From an uncultured Dermabacter sp. (GTDB lineage: Bacteria > Actinomycetota > Actinomycetes > Actinomycetales > Dermabacteraceae), in contig CAMXWV010000001.1 of the NCBI GenBank assembly GCA_947252755.1, positions 62,001 through 126,000 of the forward strand: 64,000 nt of DNA, in the 5' to 3' direction. The notes beneath the pieces were generated by a model that was not told where the DNA came from, did no database searches, and saw nothing but the letters and a program-made list of their open reading frames with translations. Below are positions 36,041-45,444 of the stretch, in pieces. The position numbers and the translations under genes are program-made. Numbering within the stretch: position 1 is the stretch's first letter; every line of letters starts with the position of its first letter.

Positions 36041-37402
36041 ATGACCGCAGATCCGCAGCTGACCGCCCGCATCGCAGAGCTGATGCCGCAGAGCATTGAG
36101 GATCTGAAGACACTCGTGCGGATCCCGTCGATCGCATTCGAGGGGTACGACCAGACCCAGGTGCAGCGCAGCGCGGACACCGTCGCCGAGCTGCTGCGTG
36201 ATGCTGGGATGCCAGAAGTCACGGTTGAGCGCGTCGACGGCGGCGCTCCCGCAGTTCTCGCCCGCCGCCCGGCGCGGGACGGCAAACCCACAGTGATGCT
36301 GTATGCACATCATGATGTGCAGCCGGTGGGAGAGGAGAGCCAGTGGACTTCCGCGCCCTTTGAACCGGAAGAGCGTGGCGGCCGCCTCTACGGCCGCGGC
36401 GCTGCGGATGACAAAGCCGGCATCATGGCGCATGTGACAGCGCTGCGCGCTCTGCGCGATGAGCTCGACGCCTCCGGCGTCGGCGTCACCGTGTTCATCG
36501 AGGGGGAGGAGGAGGCGGGCTCGCCCACGTTCCGCTCCTTCATCGAGAAGCACCGAGCGGCGATGGACTCGGACATCATCATCGTGGCGGACTCATCGAA
36601 CTGGGCGGTGGGCCAGCCCGCGCTCACCACCAGCCTGCGCGGCGTGGTGGACTGCACCGTGGATGTCAAGGTCTTGGACTTCTCCGTGCATTCGGGCATG
36701 TTCGGCGGACCGGTGCTGGACGCGCTTACCCAGCTCAGCCGTCTCATCGCCACCTTCCATGATGATGACGGCGCGGTGGCGATCAAAGGCCTGCACATCG
36801 GCGAGGAGCCCGAGGTTGAGATGACCGAGGAAGCCTTCCGCCGCGACGCCGGAGTGCCCGGGGGCCTGGGCTTGGCAGGCACCGGCGGCATCACCGGCCG
36901 ACTGTGGGCGAAGCCGGCGCTGTCCGTCATCGGCATCGACGCCACCCCGGTGCAGCACGCGTCGAACACCCTGATCGCCTCCGCTCGAGCGAAGATCTCG
37001 CTGCGTCTGGCGCCGGGGGAGGACCCCGCCTCAGCGATGGAGGCACTGGTGCAGCACATCAAGGAACACACCCCAAACGGTGCCGAGGTCACAGTGACAG
37101 AAGGCGAGCAGGGCAAGCCGTTTCTGGCCCCGGCGGACTCGGACGGCATGCGGCTGGCGCGCAGCGCGTTCGCCCAGTCCTGGGGAGCGGACCCGGTGGA
37201 TACCGGACTCGGCGGCTCCATCCCGTTCATTGCGGATCTGCTCGAAGTGTTCCCCGGCGCGGATGTGCTCGTCACAGGCGTGGAGGATCCCGACTCGCGT
37301 GCGCATGGCGTTGATGAGTCCCTTCATCTCGGGGACTTCGAGCATGTGTGCCTCGCTGAGGCACTGATCCTGCGCGGCGCCGCCGACCTCAAGGCGCGCT
37401 GA
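36041..37402 (+). CDS. M20 family dipeptidase
   Basis: A 453-residue zinc metallopeptidase. The sequence shows VMLYAHHDVQPV (first metal ligand), GRGAADDKAGI (bridging Asp), EGEEEAGSP (catalytic and metal-binding Glu) and a dimerisation domain. Such dipeptidases (ArgE/DapE/carnosinase group) hydrolyse peptides in the cytosol. AAGGAAGAGG lies about eight bases before ATG 36041. ATG 35999 would add 14 residues and sits seven bases after TACGGT, so a leaderless longer form is possible. Confidence 0.92.
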   Translation: MTADPQLTARIAELMPQSIEDLKTLVRIPSIAFEGYDQTQVQRSADTVAELLRDAGMPEVTVERVDGGAPAVLARRPARDGKPTVMLYAHHDVQPVGEESQWTSAPFEPEERGGRLYGRGAADDKAGIMAHVTALRALRDELDASGVGVTVFIEGEEEAGSPTFRSFIEKHRAAMDSDIIIVADSSNWAVGQPALTTSLRGVVDCTVDVKVLDFSVHSGMFGGPVLDALTQLSRLIATFHDDDGAVAIKGLHIGEEPEVEMTEEAFRRDAGVPGGLGLAGTGGITGRLWAKPALSVIGIDATPVQHASNTLIASARAKISLRLAPGEDPASAMEALVQHIKEHTPNGAEVTVTEGEQGKPFLAPADSDGMRLARSAFAQSWGADPVDTGLGGSIPFIADLLEVFPGADVLVTGVEDPDSRAHGVDESLHLGDFEHVCLAEALILRGAADLKAR

Positions 37403-37404
37403 CG

Positions 37405-37680
37405 ATGACACGGCTTCCGAGCCCGTCAGAGGACGGTGAGCGCACCAGCACCCCGGTGCATGTGCTGACGGTGCCGCTCGCGTTCACGGGTCTGCTCATC
37501 GGCTTCCTGCTCGGCTATCTCGTGGGCCCGTGGGGAGCAGCGGGGGTGGCAGCGTTCGCCGTCGGTGCGATTGTGGCCGCTGCCGCGCGGCCGGCTCTTC
37601 GGCCGACGATGCTGATGGGACTTGCGTCCATGGTGGTGGCATATCTTGCCATCATGCTCGTCGCATTCTTGAATATGTGA
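37405..37680 (+). CDS. Small membrane protein of unknown function
   Basis: A 91-residue protein with three hydrophobic segments (LTVPLAFTGLLIGFLLGYLV, AAGVAAFAVGAIVAAAA, LMGLASMVVAYLAIMLVAFL) after a polar N-terminus. The ATG lies two bases after the stop of the peptidase gene, so the two are co-transcribed. No family is recognised. Confidence 0.75.
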   Translation: MTRLPSPSEDGERTSTPVHVLTVPLAFTGLLIGFLLGYLVGPWGAAGVAAFAVGAIVAAAARPALRPTMLMGLASMVVAYLAIMLVAFLNM

Positions 37681-37766
37681 CGGTCGCGTTGCAAAATAGG
37701 GAGCGCCTGCGCGGCTGCTCCGCGCGCCATCGCGCTGTCCGCGATACTCGCTTCTACGGAGGAATG

Positions 37767-38129
37767 ATGACCACTGCGACCACTGATTCGACCACCGCAC
37801 CCGCTCACGGGGTAGAACTGACCGACGGTGCGGCAGAGAAGGTGAAGTCGCTTCTCGCTCAGGAAGGCCGTGATGATCTGCGGCTGCGCATCGCCGTCCA
37901 GCCCGGCGGCTGCTCCGGTCTGATCTACCAGCTGTACTTCGATGAGCGCCTGCTGGAGGGTGACGCCACAGTGGACTTCAACGGTGTTGAGGTGGTGGTG
38001 GACAAGAACTCTGTCCCCTTCCTCATCGGCGCCACCATCGACTTCTCGGACACAATCGAGAAGCAGGGGTTCACCATCGACAACCCGCAGGCTCAGAGCT
38101 CCTGCGCCTGCGGTGACAGCTTCGCCTGA
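37767..38129 (+). CDS. erpA: A-type iron-sulfur cluster carrier (HesB/IscA/ErpA)
   Basis: A 120-residue protein with the family Cys set: VQPGGCSGLIYQL and the C-terminal SSCACGDSF. It carries Fe-S clusters to apo-proteins. CGGAGGAATG precedes two ATGs, and the second (37767) has the better spacing. A similar gene lies near ctaC in mycobacteria (Rv2204c), in line with delivery to respiratory and metabolic Fe-S proteins. The symbol is by analogy. Confidence 0.9.
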   Translation: MTTATTDSTTAPAHGVELTDGAAEKVKSLLAQEGRDDLRLRIAVQPGGCSGLIYQLYFDERLLEGDATVDFNGVEVVVDKNSVPFLIGATIDFSDTIEKQGFTIDNPQAQSSCACGDSFA

Positions 38130-38146
38130 TCCGCGCCAGCTGCTGC

Positions 38147-38175
38147 GCCCCGGCTCCATGCGGAGACCGGGGCGT
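38147..38175. terminator. Terminator after the Fe-S carrier gene
   Basis: CGCCCCGG-CTCC pairs with GGAG-CCGGGGCG, followed by TTCTG on the plus strand. Confidence 0.6.
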
Positions 38176-38235
38176 TCTGCCTCAGAACACTGTCTGAATG
38201 CCGAGAACTCGCCGGCTGTCGCGTATGCTGGTCAG

Positions 38236-38334
38236 GTGAAACCCTGTCCACAGCCGGGTGCGCTTGGCGGGCAGGGGCTTTATACCCTTATAGTCGAGTC
38301 CACAGCGAACCACACTCCTCGGGTTCGCGGTTGA
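38236..38334 (+). CDS. Possible leader peptide upstream of ctaC
   Basis: A 32-codon frame, GTG 38236 to TGA 38334, begins MKPCPQPGALGGQG. It lies six bases behind a TATGCT box (38224-38229) and stops 18 bases before the ctaC start. The arrangement matches the leaderless genes in this window. It could be a regulatory upstream ORF, or chance. A separate TATAGT box at 38289-38294 may drive ctaC directly. Confidence 0.3.
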   Translation: MKPCPQPGALGGQGLYTLIVESTANHTPRVRG

Positions 38335-38352
38335 TGATTGGAAGGTCAGCCT

Positions 38353-39261
38353 GTGATTCCCCTTATCCCGGCACGCAGCCGCCGGGCACCGAAGGCGCTC
38401 GCAGCCACCGCTCTGGTGTCGCTCGCGCTCGTCGGGTGCACGGCAGAGCAGAAGCGCGGGTTCCTGCCGCAGTCCACCTCCGAAGAGGTGACGAACCAGA
38501 CCGGCCGGATCATCGCGATGTGGACTGGCTCCTGGATGACGCTGCTGGCCGTCGGCCTGCTGGTCTGGGGCCTTGTCTTCTGGTGTGCGATCGCCTACCG
38601 GCGCAAGAAAAGCGATAAGGGCTTCCCGATCCAGCTGCGCTACCACGTGCCGCTGGAGCTGACTTTCACGCTCATCCCGATCGTGCTGATCATGACGCTC
38701 TTCTACTTCACGCAGCGGGACATCACCGAGATCGAGCGCCTTGAGGCCAAGCCTGAACAGACCATCAATGTGGTGGCCAAGCAGTGGGCATGGGATTTCA
38801 ACTACGTTGACCAGAACGTCCATGAGCCGGCTGGCGTCCAGTCCTTCCGTACCGGTGAAGAGGGCGCGGAGCAGGACCTGCCGGTCCTCTGGGTCCCGGT
38901 CAACACAACGGTCGAGTTCCAGCTTGACTCGCGGGACGTTGTCCACTCCTTCTGGGTGGTGGACTTCCTCTACAAGAAGGACATCTTCCCGGGTCACACC
39001 ACCGTCTTCCAGGTGACCCCCACCGCTGAGGGCGAGTTCCCCGCGAAATGCGCCGAGCTCTGCGGCGAGTACCACTCGGACATGTTGTTCACACTGAAGG
39101 TCGTCTCCCAGGAGGAGTTCGACGCGCACATGGAGGAGCTCCGTGCCCAGGGCTACGAGGGACAGCTCGACAACTCCCTCAACCGCATGCAGGAGAGCTG
39201 GGACATGCAGGACAAGAACGATGAGACGATCAAGAATCGTCGTGAGGAAGGTGCGAAGTGA
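38353..39261 (+). CDS. ctaC: Cytochrome c oxidase subunit II (lipoprotein)
   Basis: A 302-residue subunit II of the aa3 oxidase. The N-terminus has a lipoprotein signal with lipobox-like SLALVGC. Two membrane helices follow (about 50-80 and 95-120). The cupredoxin domain holds the CuA ligands in VVHSFWVV and [12 protein letters not shown]. It accepts electrons from the QcrC di-haem cytochrome. GGAAGG precedes the GTG at 38353. It is first in the ctaC-ctaD-ctaF operon and overlaps ctaD by four bases. Confidence 0.95.
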   Translation: MIPLIPARSRRAPKALAATALVSLALVGCTAEQKRGFLPQSTSEEVTNQTGRIIAMWTGSWMTLLAVGLLVWGLVFWCAIAYRRKKSDKGFPIQLRYHVPLELTFTLIPIVLIMTLFYFTQRDITEIERLEAKPEQTINVVAKQWAWDFNYVDQNVHEPAGVQSFRTGEEGAEQDLPVLWVPVNTTVEFQLDSRDVVHSFWVVDFLYKKDIFPGHTTVFQVTPTAEGEFPAKCAELCGEYHSDMLFTLKVVSQEEFDAHMEELRAQGYEGQLDNSLNRMQESWDMQDKNDETIKNRREEGAK

Positions 39262-40979
39262 CCATCGATTCAGCTCCGCGCACTGCTGCGGGCACTGAGC
39301 ACTTCAAGCCCGAGCGCAAGCAGACAACCCTCGGCCAGCATCTCATCGGAATGCTGACCACCACCGACCACAAGCTCATCGGCATCATGTACATGGCGAT
39401 GGCGTTTGCGTTCTTCTGCTTCGGTGGCATCCTCGCCCTGCTGATCCGCGCCGAACTGTGGGAGCCCGGACTGCAGGTTGTGGTCTCCAAGGACCAGTAC
39501 AACCAGCTGTTCACCATGCACGGCACGATCATGCTGCTCATGTTCGGAACGCCGCTGTTCAACGGCTTTGCCAACTACCTGGTGCCGCTGCAGATCGGCG
39601 CTGTGGACATGGCCTTCCCACGGCTGAACATGTTCGCGTTCTGGCTCACCGGCTTCGGTGCGCTCATCGCGTGCGCAGGCTTCCTCACCCCGCAGGGAGC
39701 TGCCTCCTTCGGCTGGTTCGCCTATGCCCCCCTCAGCGACACCACGTTCTCACCCGGCTTGGGTGGTGACCTCTGGGTGTTCGGTCTCGCGATGCAGGGC
39801 TTCGGCACCATCCTCGGCTCCGTCAACTTCATCACCACGATCATCTGCATGCGCATGCCGGGCATGACGATGTTCCGCATGCCGGTGTTCACCTGGAACA
39901 TCCTGATCACCGCCGTGCTGGTGCTGATGGCATTCCCGCCGCTGGCAGCCGCCCTCTTCGCACTCGGCGCAGACCGGATCTACGGTGCCCACATCTTCAA
40001 CCCCGCCAACGGCGGTCCAGTCCTGTGGCAGCACCTCTTCTGGTTCTTCGGCCACCCCGAGGTGTACGTGCTTGCGCTGCCGTTCTTCGGCATCGCCTCC
40101 GAGATCATCCCCGTGTTCTCCCGCAAGCCGATCTTCGGCTACAAGACCCTGGTGTACGCAACCATCGCCATCGCCGCGCTCTCGGTGACGGTGTGGGCAC
40201 ACCACATGTACACAACCGGCGCTGTCATGCTCTCGTTCTTCGCGTTCATGACGATGCTCATCGCCGTGCCCACTGGTGTGAAGTTCTTCAACTGGGTGGG
40301 AACCATGTGGCGAGGTTCCATCACCTTCGAAACACCGATGCTGTTCACGTTGGGCTTCATGACCACCTTCCTTTTCGGTGGCCTGACCGGCGTGATCCTC
40401 TCCACCCCGGTGCTCGACTTCCATCTCTCGGACACCTACTTCGTGGTGGCGCACTTCCACTACGTCATCTTCGGCACGATTGCCTTCGAGATGTTCGCCG
40501 GCTTCTACTTCTGGTGGCCGAAGATGTTCGGGTACAAGCTCAACGAAACCCTGGGACGCATCCACTTCTGGATCCTGCTCGTGGGCTTCCACCTGACATT
40601 CCTGGTGCAGCACTTCATGGGTGTGGAAGCGGCGCCTCGTCGCTACGTCAACTACCTGGCTGAGGACGGCATCCAGTGGATGAACCAGCTCTCCACCGTT
40701 GGCGCATTCATCCTTGGTGCATCAACCCTCCCGTTCATTCTGAACGTGGTGCTGACCCACATGAAGGGCGAGAAGGTTACCGTGAATGACCCGTGGGGCT
40801 ATGGTGCTTCTCTCGAGTGGGCAACTACCTGCCCGCCCCCGCGCCATAACTTCCATTCGCTGCCCCGCGTGCGCTCCGAGCGTCCCGCGTTCGACCTCCG
40901 CTACCCGGAGATCGCAGCCACCGACCATATGCATGCTGACGCACTCGTTGCCGCTGCAGACGCACGAAAGGTCCACTGA
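39258..40979 (+). CDS. ctaD: Cytochrome c oxidase subunit I
   Basis: A 573-residue haem-copper oxidase subunit with 12 membrane helices. It has the low-spin haem His region ([12 protein letters not shown]), the CuB/Tyr motif ([14 protein letters not shown]), the HH pair (WAHHMYTTG) and the high-spin haem His ([10 protein letters not shown]). It reduces oxygen to water and pumps protons. The GTG at 39258 overlaps ctaC. Confidence 0.97.
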   Translation: MTIDSAPRTAAGTEHFKPERKQTTLGQHLIGMLTTTDHKLIGIMYMAMAFAFFCFGGILALLIRAELWEPGLQVVVSKDQYNQLFTMHGTIMLLMFGTPLFNGFANYLVPLQIGAVDMAFPRLNMFAFWLTGFGALIACAGFLTPQGAASFGWFAYAPLSDTTFSPGLGGDLWVFGLAMQGFGTILGSVNFITTIICMRMPGMTMFRMPVFTWNILITAVLVLMAFPPLAAALFALGADRIYGAHIFNPANGGPVLWQHLFWFFGHPEVYVLALPFFGIASEIIPVFSRKPIFGYKTLVYATIAIAALSVTVWAHHMYTTGAVMLSFFAFMTMLIAVPTGVKFFNWVGTMWRGSITFETPMLFTLGFMTTFLFGGLTGVILSTPVLDFHLSDTYFVVAHFHYVIFGTIAFEMFAGFYFWWPKMFGYKLNETLGRIHFWILLVGFHLTFLVQHFMGVEAAPRRYVNYLAEDGIQWMNQLSTVGAFILGASTLPFILNVVLTHMKGEKVTVNDPWGYGASLEWATTCPPPRHNFHSLPRVRSERPAFDLRYPEIAATDHMHADALVAAADARKVH

Positions 40980-40984
40980 CTCCC

Positions 40985-41398
40985 ATGAGAACTCTCGCTT
41001 GGATCTTCACGATCGTCGGGGTCTTCTTCCTGATCACGTTCAGCGCGTACACCTTCATCGGCATGAACGCGCCTGCGGGCATCGAATGGGTGGGCACGCC
41101 CGCGATCCTCGCGCTGGCCGGTCTGATGTTCATGACGGCGGTCTACCTCTTCTTGGTGACCCGTACGCACAAGCATCAGGCGCAGGACTGGCATGCAGGG
41201 GACGTTCCCGATGAAGCCGGCGTGCAGGGAACCTTCTCCCCGCACTCGTGGGCTCCGCTGTGGACCTCACTCGGTGCATCCATCGTGTTCGTGGGCCTGC
41301 CGATCGGCTGGTGGCTCATGGCTCTCGGGTTCATCGTTGCCTTCTACGGGCTGATCTCTTGGGTGATGCACTACTCGATCGGCTTCCACAGCCACTGA
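40985..41398 (+). CDS. ctaF: Actinobacterial cytochrome c oxidase subunit IV
   Basis: A 137-residue protein of the CtaF family with four membrane segments, starting MRTLAWIFTIVGVFFLITFS. CtaF is an accessory subunit specific to the actinobacterial bc1-aa3 supercomplex. It starts five bases after the ctaD stop. A strong terminator ends the operon. Confidence 0.94.
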   Translation: MRTLAWIFTIVGVFFLITFSAYTFIGMNAPAGIEWVGTPAILALAGLMFMTAVYLFLVTRTHKHQAQDWHAGDVPDEAGVQGTFSPHSWAPLWTSLGASIVFVGLPIGWWLMALGFIVAFYGLISWVMHYSIGFHSH

Positions 41399-41411
41399 TC
41401 GAATGACCCGT

Positions 41412-41452
41412 GAAGAGAGGGGCCACACCTCAGCGGTGTGGCCCCTCTCTTC
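41412..41452. terminator. Strong bidirectional terminator between ctaF and trpD
   Basis: A 17-bp stem, GAAGAGAGGGGCCACAC against GTGTGGCCCCTCTCTTC, between convergent genes. Confidence 0.9.
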
Positions 41453-41515
41453 TGCTGTATGGTTCTGGAGGATCAGAGAAGCTGACTCTGCGGGCCAGGC
41501 AGTGGGCCCGATGGT

Positions 41516-42583
41516 TCAGGACATCAGCTGCTGGGAGCGCGACGACCACTCGTCCAGCACTGCCGCCGGGCGGCCGCTGTCCAGCACCTCGCCCGCGCGG
41601 CGGAAAGCGTCCGCAAACCGCTCATCAAAACCGTCTGCGGCTGCCTGGCCGATGCCTTCAGCCGCAACAATTCCGGCTGCGGCGTTGAGCAGAACAGCAT
41701 CACGGATGGGGGAGTGGGCCCCCGCAAACAGATCCCGCGCGACCTGGGCGTTGTAATCCGGCGCCCCGCCTTCGAGCGCGGCCAGCGGCACCTTGTTGAT
41801 GCCGAGCAGCTCAGTCGGATTCAGGTGGTGCTCACGGATCTCACCGCCGCGGACCTCCCAGATCTGAGAGTCCTCCGCGATCGTCAGCTCGTCAAGCCCG
41901 TCGCAGCCGCGGAACACCAGCGCGGAGGTGCCCCGTTGCTGGAACACCCCTGCGATCACCGGTGCCATCGCCGGATCAGCCACACCTACAGCAGATGCCT
42001 GAACTCCGGCAGGATTGGTGATGGGGCCCAGGATGTTGAACACCGTCGGGACACCGAGGCCCTTGCGTGCCTCTGCCGCGAAGCGCATCGACGGGTGGAA
42101 TACCTGCGCGAAGCAGAAGGTGATGCCCACCTCACCCACCATTGCTGCAACCTCCCGAGCAGGAAGATCCAACCGCACGCCGAGCTGCTCCAGGACGTCC
42201 GCTGCACCCGACTTCGATGATGCTGAACGATTTCCGTGCTTGACCACCGGAACCCCGGAGGCAGCGATCACGAGAGACGCCATGGTGGAGATGTTGACCG
42301 TGTTCGCTCCGTCTCCGCCCGTGCCGACGATGTCCACTGCGCCGGCCGGCGCAGTGAAGGAATGGGAGTGGGCAACCATCTCATCCGCCAGAGCACGCAG
42401 CTCGGCCACACTGGAGCCCTTTGCCTGCAGAGCAATGAGAAAGCCCGCAAGAGCCACGGGGGAGGCGCTGCCCTGCATGACCTCATTCATGGCCCACCGC
42501 ACGCCGGCAGGATCAAGGTCAGTCCCCGCAAGGAGAGTGCGTGTGAGCTGGGGCCAGGTGTAGTCAGAAGAGAGTGTGCTCAT
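41516..42583 (-). CDS. trpD: Anthranilate phosphoribosyltransferase
   Basis: A 355-residue TrpD, second step of tryptophan synthesis from anthranilate and PRPP. It shows DIVGTGGDGANTVNISTM (PRPP site), VVKHGNRSASSKSGAADVLE and a GLDEL segment. The ATG at 42583 follows a CAGAAT box by six bases. Its place on the opposite strand between ctaF and ctaE matches other actinobacteria (Rv2192c beside ctaE in M. tuberculosis). No other trp gene is near. Confidence 0.96.
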   Translation of the reverse strand: MSTLSSDYTWPQLTRTLLAGTDLDPAGVRWAMNEVMQGSASPVALAGFLIALQAKGSSVAELRALADEMVAHSHSFTAPAGAVDIVGTGGDGANTVNISTMASLVIAASGVPVVKHGNRSASSKSGAADVLEQLGVRLDLPAREVAAMVGEVGITFCFAQVFHPSMRFAAEARKGLGVPTVFNILGPITNPAGVQASAVGVADPAMAPVIAGVFQQRGTSALVFRGCDGLDELTIAEDSQIWEVRGGEIREHHLNPTELLGINKVPLAALEGGAPDYNAQVARDLFAGAHSPIRDAVLLNAAAGIVAAEGIGQAAADGFDERFADAFRRAGEVLDSGRPAAVLDEWSSRSQQLMS

Positions 42584-42589
42584 GCGTCC

Positions 42590-42595
42590 ATTCTG
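42590..42595 (-). promoter_or_regulatory. -10 element (CAGAAT) of trpD
   Basis: CAGAAT, then six bases, then ATG 42583 on the minus strand, without a Shine-Dalgarno. Confidence 0.4.
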
Positions 42596-42802
42596 ACACC
42601 CCAGCAGCGGCGCATGCTTTCCGGATTCGGCGGATGGACCCGAGCAGTGATCAGTCAGCCAGCTGCTTCCCAGGCTTCTCGGTTTCGTTTCAGCTTCATT
42701 GCCGGCTATGCTGAATTGGCCAGCGCCGCGCCGTGGCGTGTGCAGTGCCAACAAAGTGGGACTCTGTGCCGTGTCTGGGCCCCATTTCAGTCGATCACAC
42801 GG

Positions 42803-42808
42803 GATAAT
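42803..42808 (+). promoter_or_regulatory. -10 element (GATAAT) of ctaE
   Basis: GATAAT, then seven bases, then GTG 42816. This would drive the ctaE-qcrCAB operon as a leaderless message. Confidence 0.5.
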
Positions 42809-42815
42809 GAGCATC

Positions 42816-43496
42816 GTGTCTACTGCAACTCTTTCTTCGCATGCAGCTCACTCCTCTCCCGTGAGCCGCCCGAACGCGACCCAGGTCGGCACCATCGTCT
42901 GGCTGTCTTCCGAGCTGATGTTCTTCGGCGCGCTGTTCGCCATGTACTTCACGCTCTACGGGGTTGTGCCCGAGGTGTTCCAGGAAGGCCAGAGCCACTT
43001 CAAGCTCGCCTTCGCCACCACCAACACCCTGATCCTCGTGTCCAGCTCGTTCACGTGTCAGTTCGGTGTGTTCGCCGCAGAGAAGCGGATCCGCCGCCGC
43101 CAGGGCAGCATCTTCAACCTTGCGAAGTGGGGTCTTATCGAGTGGTACACCCTCACCTTCTTCCTCGGAGCGATCTTCGTCTCCGGTCAGGCGTTCGAGT
43201 ACGCGGAGCTCGCGCATGCCGGCGCATCCTTCTCCAGCAGCCCGCACTTCTCGATCTTCTTCCTCGCCACCGGCTTCCACGGTCTGCACGTTCTGGGCGG
43301 TCTTGTCGCCTTCCTCTTCGTGCTCGCCCGGGCATTCGCCGCCAAGAAGTTCACCCATCACGAAGAAGTGTCTGCAATCTGCGTGTCCTACTACTGGCAC
43401 TTTGTGGACATCGTGTGGGTGGCCCTCTTCGCTGTGGTCTACCTGCTTGACCCAGTCATCCTCCGCACCATACCCGGCAACTGGGTCTTCTTCTGA
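42816..43496 (+). CDS. ctaE: Cytochrome c oxidase subunit III
   Basis: A 226-residue subunit III with five membrane helices: [21 protein letters not shown], the Glu-containing segments typical of CtaE, and [19 protein letters not shown] 42816 is chosen over ATG 42807 because that ATG overlaps the -10 box GATAAT. It heads the ctaE-qcrC-qcrA-qcrB operon. Confidence 0.95.
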   Translation: MSTATLSSHAAHSSPVSRPNATQVGTIVWLSSELMFFGALFAMYFTLYGVVPEVFQEGQSHFKLAFATTNTLILVSSSFTCQFGVFAAEKRIRRRQGSIFNLAKWGLIEWYTLTFFLGAIFVSGQAFEYAELAHAGASFSSSPHFSIFFLATGFHGLHVLGGLVAFLFVLARAFAAKKFTHHEEVSAICVSYYWHFVDIVWVALFAVVYLLDPVILRTIPGNWVFF

Positions 43497-43549
43497 TCCG
43501 CCGCTTCGAGCGCTGTCCCTTTCCCACTCCACGAATCGAGGTCTGACCC

Positions 43550-44350
43550 GTGAAGGCTCTCGCCAAGCACAGGCACCACCCCATGGCGTTCCTGGCCGTC
43601 ATCCTGATGGCCCTGGTCGCCGTTGGGCTTCTCTACGTTGCGCTGGCACCGAAGAACGCCCAGGCTGCCACCGCCAGCCAAGCCGATATCGCCGAAGGCC
43701 AGAAGCTGTTCGTCGCCAACTGCGCCACCTGTCATGGGATGAACGGCGAGGGGCGCACCGACTCTGACGGCAACACCAGTGGACCGTCGCTGATCGGTGT
43801 GGGCGCTGCCTCCGTGGATTTCCAGGTGGGCACCGGCCGTATGCCGATGCAGGAGGCGGGACCACAGGCGCACCGCAAGCCGGTCCAGTTCACCGAGGAG
43901 CAGACCGCTCAGCTGGCTGCCTACGTGGCTTCGCTCGGCCCCGGCCCGGCGATCCCGACCGATGAGATGGTGGACCCGGCTAAGGGCGACCCGGTCAAGG
44001 GCGGCGAGATCTTCCGGATCAACTGCGCAATGTGCCATAACGCCGCCGGCTCCGGTGGCGCTCTGACCCGTGGCAAGTTTGCGCCCGAGCTGCTCAGCGT
44101 GGAGCCCCGCCACGTCTACGAAGCAATGGAGACCGGTCCGCAGAACATGCCGGTGTTCAATGACAACAACCTGTCCGCTGAAGACAAGCGTGATGTGGTC
44201 GCCTACCTGAACAAGCTCGACGAGAACGGATCCCCCGGCGGCTACTCGCTCGGCTCGCTCGGTCCGGTGACCGAAGGCCTGTTCGCATGGACCATCATCC
44301 TCGCCCTGATCCTCGGGTGCGCATTCTGGCTGGGAGCGAAGGCAAAGTGA
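43550..44350 (+). CDS. qcrC: Di-haem cytochrome c subunit of the bc1 complex
   Basis: A 266-residue membrane-bound cytochrome cc. An N-terminal helix (AFLAVILMALVAVGLLYVAL) and a C-terminal helix flank two cytochrome c domains with CATCH and CAMCH haem sites. In actinobacteria it links the Rieske centre to CuA of the oxidase within the supercomplex, replacing a soluble cytochrome c. It overlaps qcrA by four bases. Confidence 0.96.
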   Translation: MKALAKHRHHPMAFLAVILMALVAVGLLYVALAPKNAQAATASQADIAEGQKLFVANCATCHGMNGEGRTDSDGNTSGPSLIGVGAASVDFQVGTGRMPMQEAGPQAHRKPVQFTEEQTAQLAAYVASLGPGPAIPTDEMVDPAKGDPVKGGEIFRINCAMCHNAAGSGGALTRGKFAPELLSVEPRHVYEAMETGPQNMPVFNDNNLSAEDKRDVVAYLNKLDENGSPGGYSLGSLGPVTEGLFAWTIILALILGCAFWLGAKAK

Positions 44351-45438
44351 CCAACAACGAACTATCCCGCAATATCGACGGTACCGCGCCCCGCCGCGGC
44401 GTCAGCGCGATCGTCCCCAAGGAGGACGGAGGCTTCCCGAACCCGGGACTCGCACCGCACGTCTACCGTCAGGCTGACCTCGATCCGAAGGCTGAACGCC
44501 GATCGGAGCGCATGGTGGCCGGCATGTTCCTCGTGTCAATCCTCGGCACGGCCCTGTTCATCGCCAGCTATTTCCTGTTCACCCCGATGGGCTTCAACCT
44601 GTTCGCAGAGTCCAAGACCCTCCAGGCGGTGAAATGGTCGAACCTGTTCACCGGCCTCGGACTGGCGATCTCGATGTTCTTCATCGGCGCCGCTGCCGTC
44701 CACTGGGCAAAGACCCTCATGCCGGACCACGAAATCACTGAAGAGCGTCACCCAGCACGTGGGGATGAGGAAACCCGCCGCGAAGCCAGCCGCATCATGC
44801 TCGATGGGCTCGACGAGTCCGGCATTGCCCGCCGTCCGCTCGTCGTGGCCTCCATGGTCGGCGCTCTCGCTGTGCTGCCGATTGCGGTCCTCTTCCCGAT
44901 CTCCACCCTCGGTCCGCTGCCGGGCAATCAGCTTCACCACACGTTCTGGGCCGCCGCCCGGAAGAAGCCGATCCGAATCGTCCGGGACCACGACGGCTCC
45001 AGCATCAAAGCGTCGGATGTCACGGTGGGGTCGATCTTCCACGTCATGCCGGAAGGCCTGACCCGCGAGAACAACCCGCACGACTTCCTGGAGCAGCGTG
45101 CCAAGGCCGCCACTGTCCTGGTGCGGATCGACCCGAAGGACGGCAAGGACGAACAGTCCCTGGCCAACGGTTACCAGGGCATCATGGCGTTTTCGAAGAT
45201 CTGCACCCATGTGGGCTGCCCGGTGGCCCTGTACGAGCAGCAGACCCACCACATGCTGTGCCCATGCCACCAGTCCACCTTCGACGTCACTGACGGCGCC
45301 AAGGTGATCTTCGGCCCGGCCCATCGGCCGCTCCCGCAGCTTCCGATCGAAGTTGACGATGAGGGCTACCTCGTGGCCACCGACGACTTCCCTGAGCCCA
45401 TCGGTCCCAGCTTCTGGAACCTCCACAAGGACAAGTGA
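44347..45438 (+). CDS. qcrA: Rieske iron-sulfur subunit of the bc1 complex
   Basis: A 383-residue actinobacterial QcrA with three N-terminal membrane helices (about 60-200). The C-terminal 2Fe-2S domain has the ligands in CTHVGCPVALYE and CPCHQSTFD. It takes electrons from menaquinol at the Qo site. The GTG start overlaps qcrC. Confidence 0.96.
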   Translation: MTNNELSRNIDGTAPRRGVSAIVPKEDGGFPNPGLAPHVYRQADLDPKAERRSERMVAGMFLVSILGTALFIASYFLFTPMGFNLFAESKTLQAVKWSNLFTGLGLAISMFFIGAAAVHWAKTLMPDHEITEERHPARGDEETRREASRIMLDGLDESGIARRPLVVASMVGALAVLPIAVLFPISTLGPLPGNQLHHTFWAAARKKPIRIVRDHDGSSIKASDVTVGSIFHVMPEGLTRENNPHDFLEQRAKAATVLVRIDPKDGKDEQSLANGYQGIMAFSKICTHVGCPVALYEQQTHHMLCPCHQSTFDVTDGAKVIFGPAHRPLPQLPIEVDDEGYLVATDDFPEPIGPSFWNLHKDK

Positions 45439-45444
45439 TAGAGC

